A model generated the notes under the pieces. The model ran no database searches and was not told where the DNA came from. It saw only the letters and a list, made by a program, of their open reading frames with translations. From Selaginella moellendorffii (lineage: Eukaryota > Streptophyta > Lycopodiopsida > Selaginellales > Selaginellaceae): DNA of 64,000 bases. Positions 39,057-49,865 of the stretch are shown here, piece by piece (within the stretch, counting starts at the first letter, position 1; the number at the start of each line of letters is the position of its first letter). The translations under genes and the position numbers were made by a program. The DNA lies in NCBI RefSeq assembly GCF_000143415.4, contig NW_003314301.1, positions 855,020 through 919,019 on the forward strand, given 5' to 3'.

Positions 39057-40254
39057 TTACGTATGGTCAGGCTTCATGAACTTTGCGTGAACCCAGACTC
39101 GCTTCATAGGAACTTTAGTTTTGTGATTCACCAGCTTAATGCAGCAGTACTCCAGTTCAACCTGGAAAAAGAACAGACAGAATAAAAATAACAAGGAAAC
39201 AAGCCTCGTTTTACCTCGAGCAGTCCAGCACCCGTAAAGAGATCACGCACGGCTTCGCATGAGAAGAAATACGACAAGGTACCATCGAAACGGCGATAGC
39301 AATTAGCAGCTACTTTTTGGTCTGCTGGAAATCTCAACATCGTCATGTCATACAAGCCTGTAGGCTTGCCACCGTGAGTCTTACTATTTCACGGAGAAAT
39401 AGCATACCATAATCTCGAAAGAGAAGCATTCCACCGGGTCGGAGTACAGAGCAACATTCCTTGAGAAGGTTGCTCATTTGATCCAGATCTGCCAGCGCGG
39501 AAAGAGAGAAAATCTGAAAAGACAAATCAGTTTTAATTGCAAGACAATTTCAGGCTTACCAGCGTGATGAAATCTGCTCCTCCTTCGCAGCAGCTTACAA
39601 GGGAGCTCTTGATACCAAAGTCGGAGGCTCGACAGGCGTCACAAGCCAGCCACGCCGGAAGTGCCTCGCAGGAAGGATCGCAAACAAAAGTCCAAAGCCT
39701 CGACTTTGCTTGCTCATTCAAAGCTTTCTCTCCCATTTTGTTTGTGAGGCTCACGGCAGCCTCACTGAGGTCGCAAGCATACACTCTCGCGGTTGTTGTT
39801 GCTCTAGAACAAAATACGTCCTTCAGTAAGAGGGAATAGCAAACAACAACAAACCTCAGGATCGGAATGGCCGAACTTCCAGCTCCACATCCAACCTCCA
39901 GAACAGTGAACTCTTGATTAGATCTTCCAAGCTCAGGGAACTCTTTGAGAAGATACCTACGTTCCTGCAATGTGGAAAGCCCGTAAGGCAACAGTGCAGT
40001 GCTGATGCTTACTTTAAAGAAGATGCCTTGAGAGTGTCGGCTGTGAAACTTCTCCCATGCCAAGGCTGCAGTACAGGCATGCTCGCTAGAAATTGCCTTC
40101 TCTTCTACGCGAGCCAAATCCTAGTCAAAGAGAACAAGCCATTGATCAGTAAAAGGAAACAATATAATGTAAGCCCAACCTGTGCGCTCTCCACCTCTTC
40201 GCGCAGATCATTCCAATCAAAATCCTTGGAGTAGTACGCGACTTCTTCTTCCAT
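39057..40254 (-). CDS. METTL2/6/8-type SAM-dependent methyltransferase, seven exons
   Basis: Exons (minus strand) 40254-40180, 40120-40013, 39964-39855, 39803-39560, 39513-39408, 39357-39215 and 39161-39057 join in frame to 296 residues. Features: WEKFHSRHSQGIFFK, SAM motif I LEVGCGAGSSA, YACDLSEAAV, RPGGMLLFRDYGLYDMTMLRF, YFFSCEAVRDLFTGAGL and a KFMKP C-terminus, all characteristic of the METTL2/6/8 family. Known members make 3-methylcytidine in the tRNA anticodon loop; that function is inferred from family. Introns are 44-59 nt. This is the only copy with exon 1. Confidence 0.9.
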
Positions 40255-40327
40255 GAGACCTAAAACGAGAGGCCAAATAAGAGTTGAATTCAACCGTTAG
40301 TTAATGTTACAAAAAATATAGTTTTAG

Positions 40328-41980
40328 TCAATCGCTCCAATTGTCCTCGTCGGCTTGCACTTGAGCCGCAATAGTCCCAAGAGCTTCGTCCTGAAAGAAA
40401 AAATCGCATCGATATCTCCTGTTTTTCACCACAAAGATGCCGTGCTCACCTCGGAAACCGACTGTTCTGGAGACCAAACGAGTATTCTACGATCATTGCT
40501 TCCGCTGTAGAGTTCCTGGGAGAAACAAAAGTATAGCTTCTCGAGGAAACAGAGAAACGATATCATACCTGTGATTGACTGTGATAAGCACAGCACTTTA
40601 CAAGTTCATAGTGTCCTTTTAAGGTGGAAAGCAAGCGACCGCTCAACATATCGTACACCTGAAAATAGAGAATTATTCCGAATAGAGGGATAGGATACGT
40701 CGTACCTGTATCGAGGTTAGACATGGAACGAACACCAGTGGCTTGTCTCCAGAGACCTCAAGTTCGCACGTCAGGTTTCCATTTATGTTTGTTGCCTCGT
40801 AATTCACAAGAGTATTGCAGCCCCTTTCTATGTCCCATAGCTTGACTCTGGAATCACTGCCTGGCACATTGTGTTCTTATGATTTTCGAAAGTAAAGAAA
40901 CAAAACAAACGAAGCCGTACCCGCACTAAGAAGGTAGTGTCCGTCGCGGCTTGTCTGGAGCGATGTCACTGTGCCATAGTGCGCCGTGGAACGGTCCAGA
41001 GCCGAAGTCAAGCCTGGATGAACTCGTCCAGGAGTGGCATCCTTAGAAGTTTTCGCTGCTCTACTGATTTCAGTGGCTTCAAAAAGTAGACAAAACAAAA
41101 GAGAACGAGAAGGAAACAATTACCTTCCTGAGAAGCAGAAGAACGATGCTGGTCAAGAACATAGAAGCAACCCGCACGTCTTATGTCCCACAACCGGATC
41201 GCACCGTCACAACCTCCGGAAATTAAAATCCATTCGGAAGATGCAGACCATTTCACCGCCCAAACAGCATCTGCAAGTACAGGAAAGGTTTTGCAGGGAC
41301 AAACACAATCTCGAATACCTCGGTGAGCGCTAAGGGTGTGGGTGAAAGCACCAGAAGATATATCGCAAAGCCTTATGCGATAGTCCTCCGTGCCTGTAGC
41401 TATAAGCATGTGAGTCGTAGAAACGGGTGACATGCTTACACCGAAAACCTTCCCTGGCATTTTGAATTGCATCAGCACCTACAAAAGAACGATTCAGTGA
41501 ATCAGAAACCAACAAAGAAAAGGTCTCCAACCTCGAGAGTGTTTGCATCCCAAACATTTATATGCTTGTCGAACGAGCCAGAGATAAAAATTCCAGTGTC
41601 CACTGGATACCATCGAACTGATGAAACGGAGTACCTATGGGCTTTGTCAATAGAAAAGAGAGCTTCGTGCTTTTGAGAGTAATGCTCCACCGTCGTTGGC
41701 TGTGATATGTCATAGACACTGATCGATCCATTTCCATTGCCAGCAAGCATATATCTAGCTTCCACGGGATCAATCTAGCACAAGATTTACACAGTAATTT
41801 TCAAACTGAAAATGAAAGAACCGATCCAAATACCTGCAAGCTGTTCACAGCGCCTCTGCCAGACGAAATCACATCCTTGGTCTTGCACAGCTCCAATGCG
41901 TGAGATCTCATCCGGCGAACAGAAGCAGCGTAGCGCCATGGCGGTGCCCCGAGCTCGCGCTCTCGAAGACCACTCCACAT
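40328..41980 (-). CDS. CSA: CSA/ERCC8 WD40 protein (transcription-coupled repair)
   Basis: Nine exons: 41980-41834, 41774-41532, 41478-41319, 41270-41124, 41076-40921, 40860-40706, 40658-40569, 40515-40450 and 40390-40328, giving 408 residues in frame. Diagnostic matches to ERCC8: VEARYMLAGNGNGSISVYD, HRYSVSSVRWYPVDTGIF, SFDKHINVWDANTLE, MSPVSTTHMLIATGT, SDSRVKLWDIERG, NTLVNYE and an acidic W-S-D C-terminus. CSA is the substrate receptor of a CUL4-DDB1 ubiquitin ligase acting on stalled RNA polymerase II. Introns 50-65 nt. Confidence 0.93.
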
Positions 41981-42105
41981 TGGCGCCACACCATAAACCC
42001 TAAAAGAAATTACGTGTTTTAAGACTTTTAAAATACAAATATAAAACAGCTTTCCACGTGGCACAGTACCTGCCAGGTGGCATTCTGCGTGGTCCTGACG
42101 TGGCA
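41981..42105. promoter_or_regulatory. CSA upstream region with G-box and telo-box
   Basis: The spacer between CSA and the TRAPPC1 3' end holds TAAACCCTAAAA (41995-42005) and a palindromic CCACGTGG at 42054-42061. Confidence 0.4.
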
Positions 42106-42692
42106 CTATTGCAAGGTCTTGACGTAGTGATCCAATGCCATGTTAAACAATTCGCATCTGGAAGAACGATTGAGACGACCACAAGAGCGAGGGAGAAGAG
42201 ATTTGGATCGACCTGAAAGGCTGGCCGGGAGAGTAGAGAGGATTCTTCACGACGTACTCGACGTAGATGTTGCTATAGATGTGCATCAAAGCCTCGCGGA
42301 GATCTCCAATCCTGGGATCTGTCAAGAGAATGATCTGCGAGAAGAAGACAAACTAAGCCTGGAGCTACAAGCGCGCATTACCTTGATCCCAGACGCCGTC
42401 TCCATGAAATGTAGCTTGTAAGTGTTCGTCCGGAAGCTATAGAAGGAGCACGGCGGATTGTTCTCCTTCCCGGAGCTGAAAATCACCAAATTTTCACCAG
42501 ATCTAGCGAGAATCCCCCTCACCTCACTGGATCGATCTTGGCCGTGAAGGAATTGAGCGAGAAGAGCATTCCAAACATGAGCTTTTGATCCTGCTGGGGA
42601 CTCAGCGTCATCAGCGATCGCAGCCAGACGTGGTAGTGCAAGCACATGCCATTCCTGTTGAAAATGTAGAGGCATCGCATCCTCGGGGCCAT
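42106..42692 (-). CDS. TRAPP complex subunit TRAPPC1/Bet5
   Basis: Exons 42692-42523, 42475-42382, 42334-42213 and 42157-42106 encode 145 residues, exactly the usual length. RCLYIFNRNGMCLHYHVW, KLMFGMLFSLNSF, NTYKLHFMETASGIK, LREALMHIYSNIYVEYVVKNPL and a C-terminal LDHYVKTL match Bet5/TRAPPC1, a longin-fold core subunit of the TRAPP Rab-GEF tethering complex at the Golgi. An in-frame ATG four codons upstream (42704) is an alternative start. Confidence 0.92.
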
Positions 42693-42704
42693 GGCAAGCG
42701 CCAT

Positions 42705-42808
42705 AGCGATCAAGAGCCCTAAATTTCGCTTTACTCTTCTCAAGAACCCTAAATATTGCGAAGAAAAAGAGAAGATTTTCCAGGTTAGGGTTTTCTATTT
42801 TGTCGACG
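42705..42808. promoter_or_regulatory. Short divergent promoter region with telo-boxes
   Basis: About 100 bp separates the TRAPPC1 and phosphatase starts. It contains AACCCTAAA at 42745-42753 and GTTAGGGTTTT at 42784-42794, one on each strand. Confidence 0.45.
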
Positions 42809-43680
42809 ATGAATCACCTGGATCAGCCGAGAGTAGCCAAATTCCTTCGCGCCTACCTTCTAGCAAAGTATCTTCGCAATGACAATCTCCCCTGCGAGAT
42901 CGAGCAGGTACATTGTCTCTGGCGCTTCCTCTCACGGATTTCTTCTCTTAGGGGCTCTATCTCGGATCGATCGGCGCAGCGTTCCACAAAGCAGCACTCC
43001 AGAATGTGCAAATCACTCACATTCTAACCATTGCCAACGCTCTCGAGATGCCTTTCACCCGGGATTTCAAGTATAAGCGTGTAGAAGGTATGAAGTAAAA
43101 GTTCTTCTCATAGTTTGCTTTGTTCTAGACTTGTTCTTTGTTCTTGCTAAGACCGCGAGTTCTCGTCTATCTCTTGCTCGATCATGTTCTTTCTTCTTGC
43201 TAAGAATGCAAGTTCCTGTCATATCTCTAGATTTCTCAAGGTTATCCCATGGTTCTCTGTGTTCTATGTTCTTTGTATTGGTTTTCTTATGATCTTGCTT
43301 TGGTTTTCTTATGTTTTGCTCGTGTTCCTTGTTTTTCCAGTACTGGACAGTGCCGACTCCAACTTAGCAAGCCATTTTGACGATTGCTTCGCGTTTATAG
43401 ACGAAGCGAAAGCTTCCGGTGGAGCAGTTTTAGTACATTGTTTTGCCGGAAGATCTAGAAGGTTTGTAACTTTCGTTTTTTTCAGTCCAGGAAACTTACC
43501 CTTTTGTGCAGTGTCACAGTGATCGTGGCTTACCTCATGAAATCTCACAGATGGAACCTCTCGCGAGCGCTGGAGCTCGTCAAGAGCAAGCGTCCGGAAG
43601 CGTCGCCCAATCCCGGATTTGTTCTCCAGCTCCAGCGATTCGAGCAGCAGCTCCGCTTGCATCCAGGCACTAGCATTTAA
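42809..43680 (+). CDS. Dual-specificity protein phosphatase
   Basis: Exons 42809-42907, 42952-43087, 43341-43461 and 43512-43680 encode 174 residues. GLYLGSIGAAFHKAAL and ITHILTIANA open the DSP fold, and the signature VHCFAGRSRSVTVIVAYLM gives HCX5RS with catalytic Cys and Arg. LSRALELVKSKRP and NPGFVLQLQRFE are standard C-terminal DSP motifs. Related plant enzymes dephosphorylate MAP kinases; the substrate here is unknown. The first intron is only 44 nt and the second is 253 nt, the longest in the island. Confidence 0.93.
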
Positions 43681-43972
43681 ATCTCTCCTCGCTCCTCCCC
43701 TTTTTCTCCTCGCAGTTCTCGGTGCTCCTGATCGAGTTTTTCTCGTTTTCCTTGGTTGCAGAAGCTCTTCGCGAGAGATGAAAGTATCTAAAGTTCCATA
43801 GAAAAGGACGATCCAAAGCTTTGTTCTACCACAAACACACAGACAATATAACAAAAGTTTTGATATTTAACACTCACCGCTTTGATTAGCTAGGGTTTTT
43901 CCGCGCGAAGGCCGCGAATCGATCGCTAGCAGCGATTTCTCCATCACCAGGGCTCCGGAATCGCGCAGCAGG

Positions 43973-46689
43973 ATGGACGATCGGCTCTTGTTTCACAGGG
44001 AGGATCTCGGCGATGGATTCCTGAGCGACATGGACGACGAAGTCGACATGGAGGAGATTCGGGAAGGGATGAAGCTTGTGCCGCTGCCCGATATGTATCC
44101 CGACATAGATCGAGAGGCCCCTTTCTCCTCCTTGGATGATATTTTGAGATTACAGGTTCGTTCTCTCCGTCTCTAGCTAATGTAGCTCACTCCAATCGCT
44201 CTCCAGGGCGCCGATGAACCATACAAATCCAACGAGGAAGATCAGTCCCATTCTGGCGAAGGTACTGTGATAGAAGATTTTTTTTTCTTGGTGCCTTGTT
44301 TTCGAAAGTTCATACACTGTGTCATATCTTCTTGTTTCTTTTTCGCTTTAAGTTCTTACATTCTCTAGACTTTTCTTTGGGCTGTCCGAGTTTCTTTTTG
44401 GATCGACCATTGGCATTGTTCTTCTTTCTTGTCGACGCTTAGCTAATTGTCTCAAGCTTCTTTTTTTTTGTTCTTTGGATCTTCGTAGCTGCGAAGAAAG
44501 CTGCCAAGGTTGCTGCTCCTCATGTTCTCACTGGTGGTGTAGTCGCGGAGAGTGGCCCTCCGCCAGACTTTAGCCTCTGGACCGTGGAAGATGATCTTCT
44601 TCTTAGAAACGCAATGGAGGTAAAGTGAGCTGCTCGCAGTTTCAGCATGAAACAAGCATGTCTTTACGTTGGGTTTCTTTCCATGTAGGCAGGCGCGGCC
44701 ATGGAAGCTCTTGCCAAAGGTGCCATGCGATTCTCACGTCGTTACACAGTTCGAGAGCTCCGGGAGCGATGGAGAGCTCTTCTTTACGATCCGGAGATCT
44801 CGTCCAAGGCGGCCATCCGGATGGTAGAGGCAGAAGCGTCGTTCTTGGAGTCCATGCGGCTCATGTTTCCCAACAAGCAAAAGCTCCAGGACTTCGTGCA
44901 CAAGCGGCGGCAGAAGAGCGTCCGTGATACTTTCTACAAGAGAAAGAGAGGCTTGGCAGATGACAAAGGCGTGCTTGATGGCGTCGCCGACGGTGGAAGC
45001 CAGATCAACCTTGGAGAGAACGACTTGGACATGCTAGTTGATCCGGACGATCACGCTTTCTCTCAGATGGTCGATCTTCTTGCTACCGGAGGGATTGGAG
45101 CTGTCATTGGAGCTTTCCCTGGTGAATCTGAACTGGAAACGCAGCAGGATGCCAAGGACGAAGTCTCGCTTGAGAGTTCACTCAGCCCCGTGATGCTAGC
45201 AGCCCCGGAAAAATCATCTCAAACGAAGCTTGACGAACCAAATGGAGCTGCCGAAAATGACGTGACTGGAGATGCCAAGAAAGAGCTTCATGCAACCATT
45301 TCGGGTGAACGCATGCCTTCGTCTTCCAACTTGGACGTCAATGGCAATCCCGAGCCATACGTCATACTTTCGTCAGACGAAGAGGAAGACGACTATTTCC
45401 GGAAGCCGAAGAAATCACGCACAGATTCAGTCGTCCAGGAGAAGTTCGTCTGCTCCTTCAACACACAAGAGACAGAGATATCGGCCTTTGGAGCTATGTC
45501 CTCCCCTTCTTCCGAGCGCGTGCCTAGCTCACCGGAGGACGGCAGAGGCTGCACAAGTGATATGAGGTCTTCGGACTGTCTCGACAGAGCAGACGACGAG
45601 ACGGCTGAAACCAGTGAAAAGCCGATCATCGAAGGCGGCAGCTACACAAGTTTTGCCTCAGGTAAACAATCTCTGTGGGTTATTGAAATCCTTTTTTGGT
45701 TTTGTGTTGTTTTGTTTTGATTTTCTGCTTTGTTGTTTTCCCAGCAAACGTGAAGATAGAGCCCGGAACCGAGACGACAGGCGGGCTAGAAGCCGATTAC
45801 TCGGCTCCAAAGGCGGGGACTTGCACAGACAACGAACTGGAAGTCACGACGGGCATTCAAGAACTCCCTCCGGAAGTCGAAAGCGACAATGAAATCGCTC
45901 GTTTCTCGGATGTTGAGACCATGGTAATTTCTAACTTGCATTAGAACACTCACACATTCTTCGTTATCTGTTCTGCAGATACTAGACATGGACTTGGATC
46001 CAGGTGACAATGAACTCTCCGCAAGGGCAGGTAAAACTTTATCTGCAAGTACTTACATGGCTTGTGTGTGTATTACATAGAATCAAAGCGTTTCTATGGA
46101 CAACATCAAATGACCATTCTAAGGTTGGAGCAGAGTGTAAACGCCGTGATGCAACGGTACCTCACTCGTAAAGGCGCCATTGCCATGCTCTACGGATACC
46201 ACTTGAAGTATCTCATGGTGGCCAACGAGGTTTGCAAGAATGGCTGCTTTTCAGCTTCACGCTTGGCTCACACTTTGCATCCAAGGTTTCGATCGGTAGA
46301 CGGACGCAAGGAAACGTCGTTGATGTCGATCTCGCACAGGAGGGCCCAGCAAACAGAGTTTCCAGAAAGCAGGTTTGTAGTTTCCAAGTTTCTGTCGCAG
46401 CTCTCACCATGGCTTTATTTTCAGGCAAGCATCAAGCTAAACGAAGATGGGATGTTCCATCTGAAAAACCTGGGAAAGAAGGTGTTGTACGTGAACGATG
46501 TTCTAGTTTTCACTGGCCAACGCGCGATCCTAAGCTCTAGTTGCCTAATCGAGGTCCTAAAATTTACCATCTGCCTGGAATGTTTTTACCTTTGGTTTTT
46601 CACAGGTGGGCGGCATGAGACTGGTTTTCGAGATGAACAGGAGGCTAACTCATCAGCGTGTAAAAGAAATGACCCAAGAAAGCTCGTAA
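43973..46689 (+). CDS. MCRS1-like FHA-domain protein
   Basis: Ten exons (43973-44155, 44207-44261, 44489-44619, 44689-45661, 45745-45923, 45979-46030, 46081-46229, 46286-46372, 46425-46553, 46606-46689) join in frame to 673 residues. The MCRS_N domain lies around 95-210 (FSLWTVEDDLLLRNAMEAGA, RFSRRYTVRELRERWRALL). An acidic/serine-rich middle precedes a C-terminal FHA domain (about 530-660: VSIGRRTQ, EGPANRVSRKQA, FHLKNLGKKVLYVN, VGGMRLVFEMN). MCRS1 is a nuclear subunit of INO80/NSL chromatin complexes; plant homologues have this layout. Confidence 0.9.
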
Positions 46690-46878
46690 CAAAAGTAGAT
46701 TCGTTGGTAACTTGAATTAACTCATCACCTAAAGGTGTATTTTTTTTCCTAGACAAAAATAAAATAAAATCGTGGAAAAATCTTTCAGGTTTACCTTTTT
46801 CGTTGAAAAAGGTAAGAAAGGTTTTCCTATTTTTCCTTTTGGCATTATATAATAGGAAAGGTTGGCCTGATTCCTGGA

Positions 46879-47115
46879 ACGAGTGATGTAGTAGGACTCC
46901 GCCCTGGTGCCCTGCTGGACCACGAACCCTTCCTCCACCGGCAGGGCTCCATCGGGGCAGCGCTTCACCGCGAGGCGGAGATTGACGACCGGGAAGAGCT
47001 GATTGACGACGCGGCCCTGGTGCCGCGACATCTTGGCGCCCGGCGGGACCAAGATGGATACATCTTGATGATGCTGATCCTTATCACATCGATATTTATC
47101 TTGAGCTTTGCCCAT
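46879..47115 (-). CDS. Possible small gene between MCRS1 and GME, unidentified
   Basis: An open minus-strand frame from 47115 reads MGKAQDKYRCDKDQHHQDV, then MSRHQGRVVNQLFPVVNLRL and EEGFVVQQGTRAESYYITR. Composition is GC-rich and coding-like compared with the AT-rich flank at 46730-46870, but I recognise no family. It overlaps the putative GME leader on the other strand. It could be a real short gene, one exon of one, or chance. Confidence 0.35.
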
Positions 47116-47175
47116 CGCCTCAGTAGCATAAGTAGGGGTATGAAGAGCGAAAGGATAGAAAAAGCATTGTGTGTA

Positions 47176-48515
47176 ATGGAGTGCTTTGGAGCTTACACCG
47201 TAGGAGCCGAGCTAGAGCGCGAGGCGTATTGGCCCCAAGCCAAGCTCCGGATTTCCATCTCCGGCGCTGGAGGATTCATCGCCTCGCACATAGCGCGGCG
47301 GCTCAAGGCGGAGGGACACTACGTGATCGCGTCCGACTGGAAGAAGAACGAGCACATGAGCGAGGACATGTTTTGCCACGAATTCCATCTCGTGGATCTG
47401 CGCGTCATGGAGAATTGCTTGGCGGTGACAAGGGGCGTGGATCACGTCTTCAATCTCGCGGCGGACATGGGCGGAATGGGATTCATCCAGTCCAATCACT
47501 CTGTGATTCTCTTCAACAACACCATGATCAGTTTCAACATGCTCGAGGCGTCCCGGATCAATGGAGTCAAGAGGTAGCCTGTGATGTTTCTAAGTTGTTC
47601 TTCCCAAGGATTTGGAGCTCACTCTCTCGCTTGGCTTCCAGATTTTTTTATGCGTCCAGTGCATGCATTTACCCCGAGTTTAAGCAGCTGGAGACTAACG
47701 TGAGTTTGAAGGAGTCAGATGCATGGCCAGCAGAAGTATGAAAAAGAAAAAAAAAAAAAAAACTTCTTCTCTTTTGTGGGGAATCTGAAAAAATTTGCAC
47801 TTTGCAGCCCCAAGATGCCTATGGACTGGAGAAGCTGTGCACTGAAGAGCTGTGCAAGCACTACACCAAGGATTTTGGGATCGAGTGCCGCATTGGACGA
47901 TTCCACAACATCTATGGGCCCTTTGGGACCTGGAAAGGTGAGTTCATAGATTGAGATCTTCTTCTTTCTTCTTTAGCCTGAGTGGGAGTAACTGAGATTG
48001 TTTCAAAACCAGGTGGACGAGAGAAGGCTCCGGCTGCGTTTTGTCGAAAGGCTCTGACCTCCACCGATTCGTTTGAGATGTGGGGCGATGGAATGCAGAC
48101 GCGATCCTTCACCTTCATCGACGAGTGCGTGGAGGGCGTCTTGCGACTCACAAAGTCCGATTTCCGGGAGCCGCTCAACATTGGAAGCGACGAGATGGTG
48201 AGCATGAACGAGATGGCGGAGATCATACTCGGATTTGAGAAGAAGCAAATCCCGATCCGCCATATACCTGGGCCGGAGGGAGTTCGCGGGAGAAACTCGG
48301 ATAACAGTTTGATCAAGGAGAAACTCGGATGGGCTCCCTCGATGCGATTGAAAGATGGGCTGCGGATCACTTACTCGTGGATTAAGGAGCAGCTTGACAA
48401 GGAAATTGGCGAGGGATCTCAAGACTTACTTGCGGGTTACAGCTCCTCCAAGGTTGTGGGAACTCAAGCTCCAGTCCAGCTTGGTTCTCTCAGGAAGGCC
48501 GACGGAAAGGAGTAA
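47176..48515 (+). CDS. GME: GDP-mannose 3,5-epimerase
   Basis: Exons 47176-47573, 47642-47735, 47808-47937 and 48013-48515 encode 374 residues (family about 377). Near-identity to the plant enzyme: ISGAGGFIASHIARRL (Rossmann NAD site), DHVFNLAADMGGMGFIQ, FYASSACIYPEFKQLE, DAYGLEKL (catalytic YxxxK), GIECRIGRFHNIYGPFGTW and a C-terminal KVVGTQAPVQLGSL. It converts GDP-D-mannose to GDP-L-galactose in the cytosol for ascorbate and cell-wall polymers. The start is chosen at MECFGAY by alignment of GAYT; the frame is open upstream to 47020. An A-run of about 22 bp lies in intron 2. Confidence 0.96.
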
Positions 48516-48636
48516 ATCCATAACATTTTTGAATCTAAAAGAACGCAAAAATTTCAATGTAGTTTCGTTTTTTTAAATTGGAGGAATATTATTACCCTAA
48601 AGGTATATTCGTGAGGTTTAGGGCTTGCTTGTTTGG

Positions 48637-49751
48637 ATGGAGGGAGAAGTAACTTGCGCGAGGTTGCGTCTCCAGGACGATCGATCGGTGTACGCGAGGG
48701 TGCAATGGACGCCGGGCGCCTTCACGCTGGATGTTTCGGATGGATTCCAGGCATGGAGCTGTTCGCGTAAGTGAGATCTTGGCTTTGGCCCTCATTCCGG
48801 CTCTGGAGCTCTGTGTAGCATCCCGCGACATGATCGAGGACCGGGCTAGCCAGTGGGATCAATCCGTGGCCGATTATCTCCGAGACGTGAGGAGCCGATT
48901 GAGCGAGCACCAAGCTTCGTCCGTGTATAAGCTTGAGACTCCCTCAAGTAATGAAGCAAAAGTAAGAACCGATTGTTTTTCTTTCTTTCTTCCTGCCTTT
49001 CTTCTTGTTTGATCTCGAAGGCTCTGTCGTTTGATCTTGTATAGTTGTCTTGGACGATCCAGAGAGCTGGAACCACGTTGGAATCGCGCTGGAAGCTGAT
49101 AAAATCAGCGGATTCCAAAGCGATAAATTGCCAGATTCTAGACTTTGTTCTAGAGGCAGACACGAAGATAAGAGTACGTGACTCTTTCGAGTTCTAGATT
49201 GAGAGCCTTTCTGTGCAGGAGGAGCTCAAGAACAAGACGAGACTATTTAACAGCATGAAAGCCGAGGTTGATAAATATCTGGAGCAAAACAAGAGACTCG
49301 TTCAAGAAAAGAACCAATCCGAGGAGGAGCTTATTCGCAAAGTAAGATCGCCTGTAAACTTTGGCTTGTGTGATTGACGAGCACATCTCTCCAGTTTGTG
49401 GCCTTGCTCAATTCAAAGAAAGCCAAGCTTCGCGAGCTCCAATTGGCCGTTCCTACACCGTCTAGACGATCAAGCAGCGGAGACGATGACGAAGAAGAAG
49501 AGGCTACCGACAGAGAAGACAATGGTGACGAAGAGGATGATGATCAATCCTCCATTAGAATGGCGGCATCTCCCTCTCAACAAAGTATCTCCCCCAAACT
49601 CAAGCAACGAGAGATCGTTCCCGAGAGTCCCATTGCTCCGGAGAGTCCATCCACAGCAACGAGCTTGAAGCAAACTCCAAGAGACGATAGTTTGATGCTA
49701 CGAAGCTCATCGAACTATACCAGTATTCCTCGAAAAAGGAAGCTTTTATAG
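48637..49751 (+). CDS. XRCC4: XRCC4 (DNA ligase IV cofactor)
   Basis: Exons 48637-48766, 48819-48961, 49045-49173, 49219-49338 and 49395-49751 join to 292 residues. An N-terminal beta-sandwich head (FTLDVSDGFQAW, EDRASQWDQSVADYL), LSWTIQRAGTTLESRWK, a long coiled coil (EELKNKTRLFNSMKAEV to FVALLNSKKAKLRELQ) and an acidic, serine-rich tail ending KRKLL match plant XRCC4. It stabilises DNA ligase IV in non-homologous end joining. A degraded partial copy lies at 52500-53010. Confidence 0.93.
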
Positions 49752-49865
49752 TTCTAATACCTTAAACTCTGTATATATGTTATATATTAATTGATTAAAC
49801 CCTTATAGCTAGCTTTTTTCTTTTCTTTTCAATATGAAGTTGGTACTTTTTTTATCAATGTGGCA

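Noticed and set aside
43309-43854. 181-codon minus-strand frame over the phosphatase 3' half
   Set aside because: It is antisense to well-supported phosphatase exons, with no recognisable domain.
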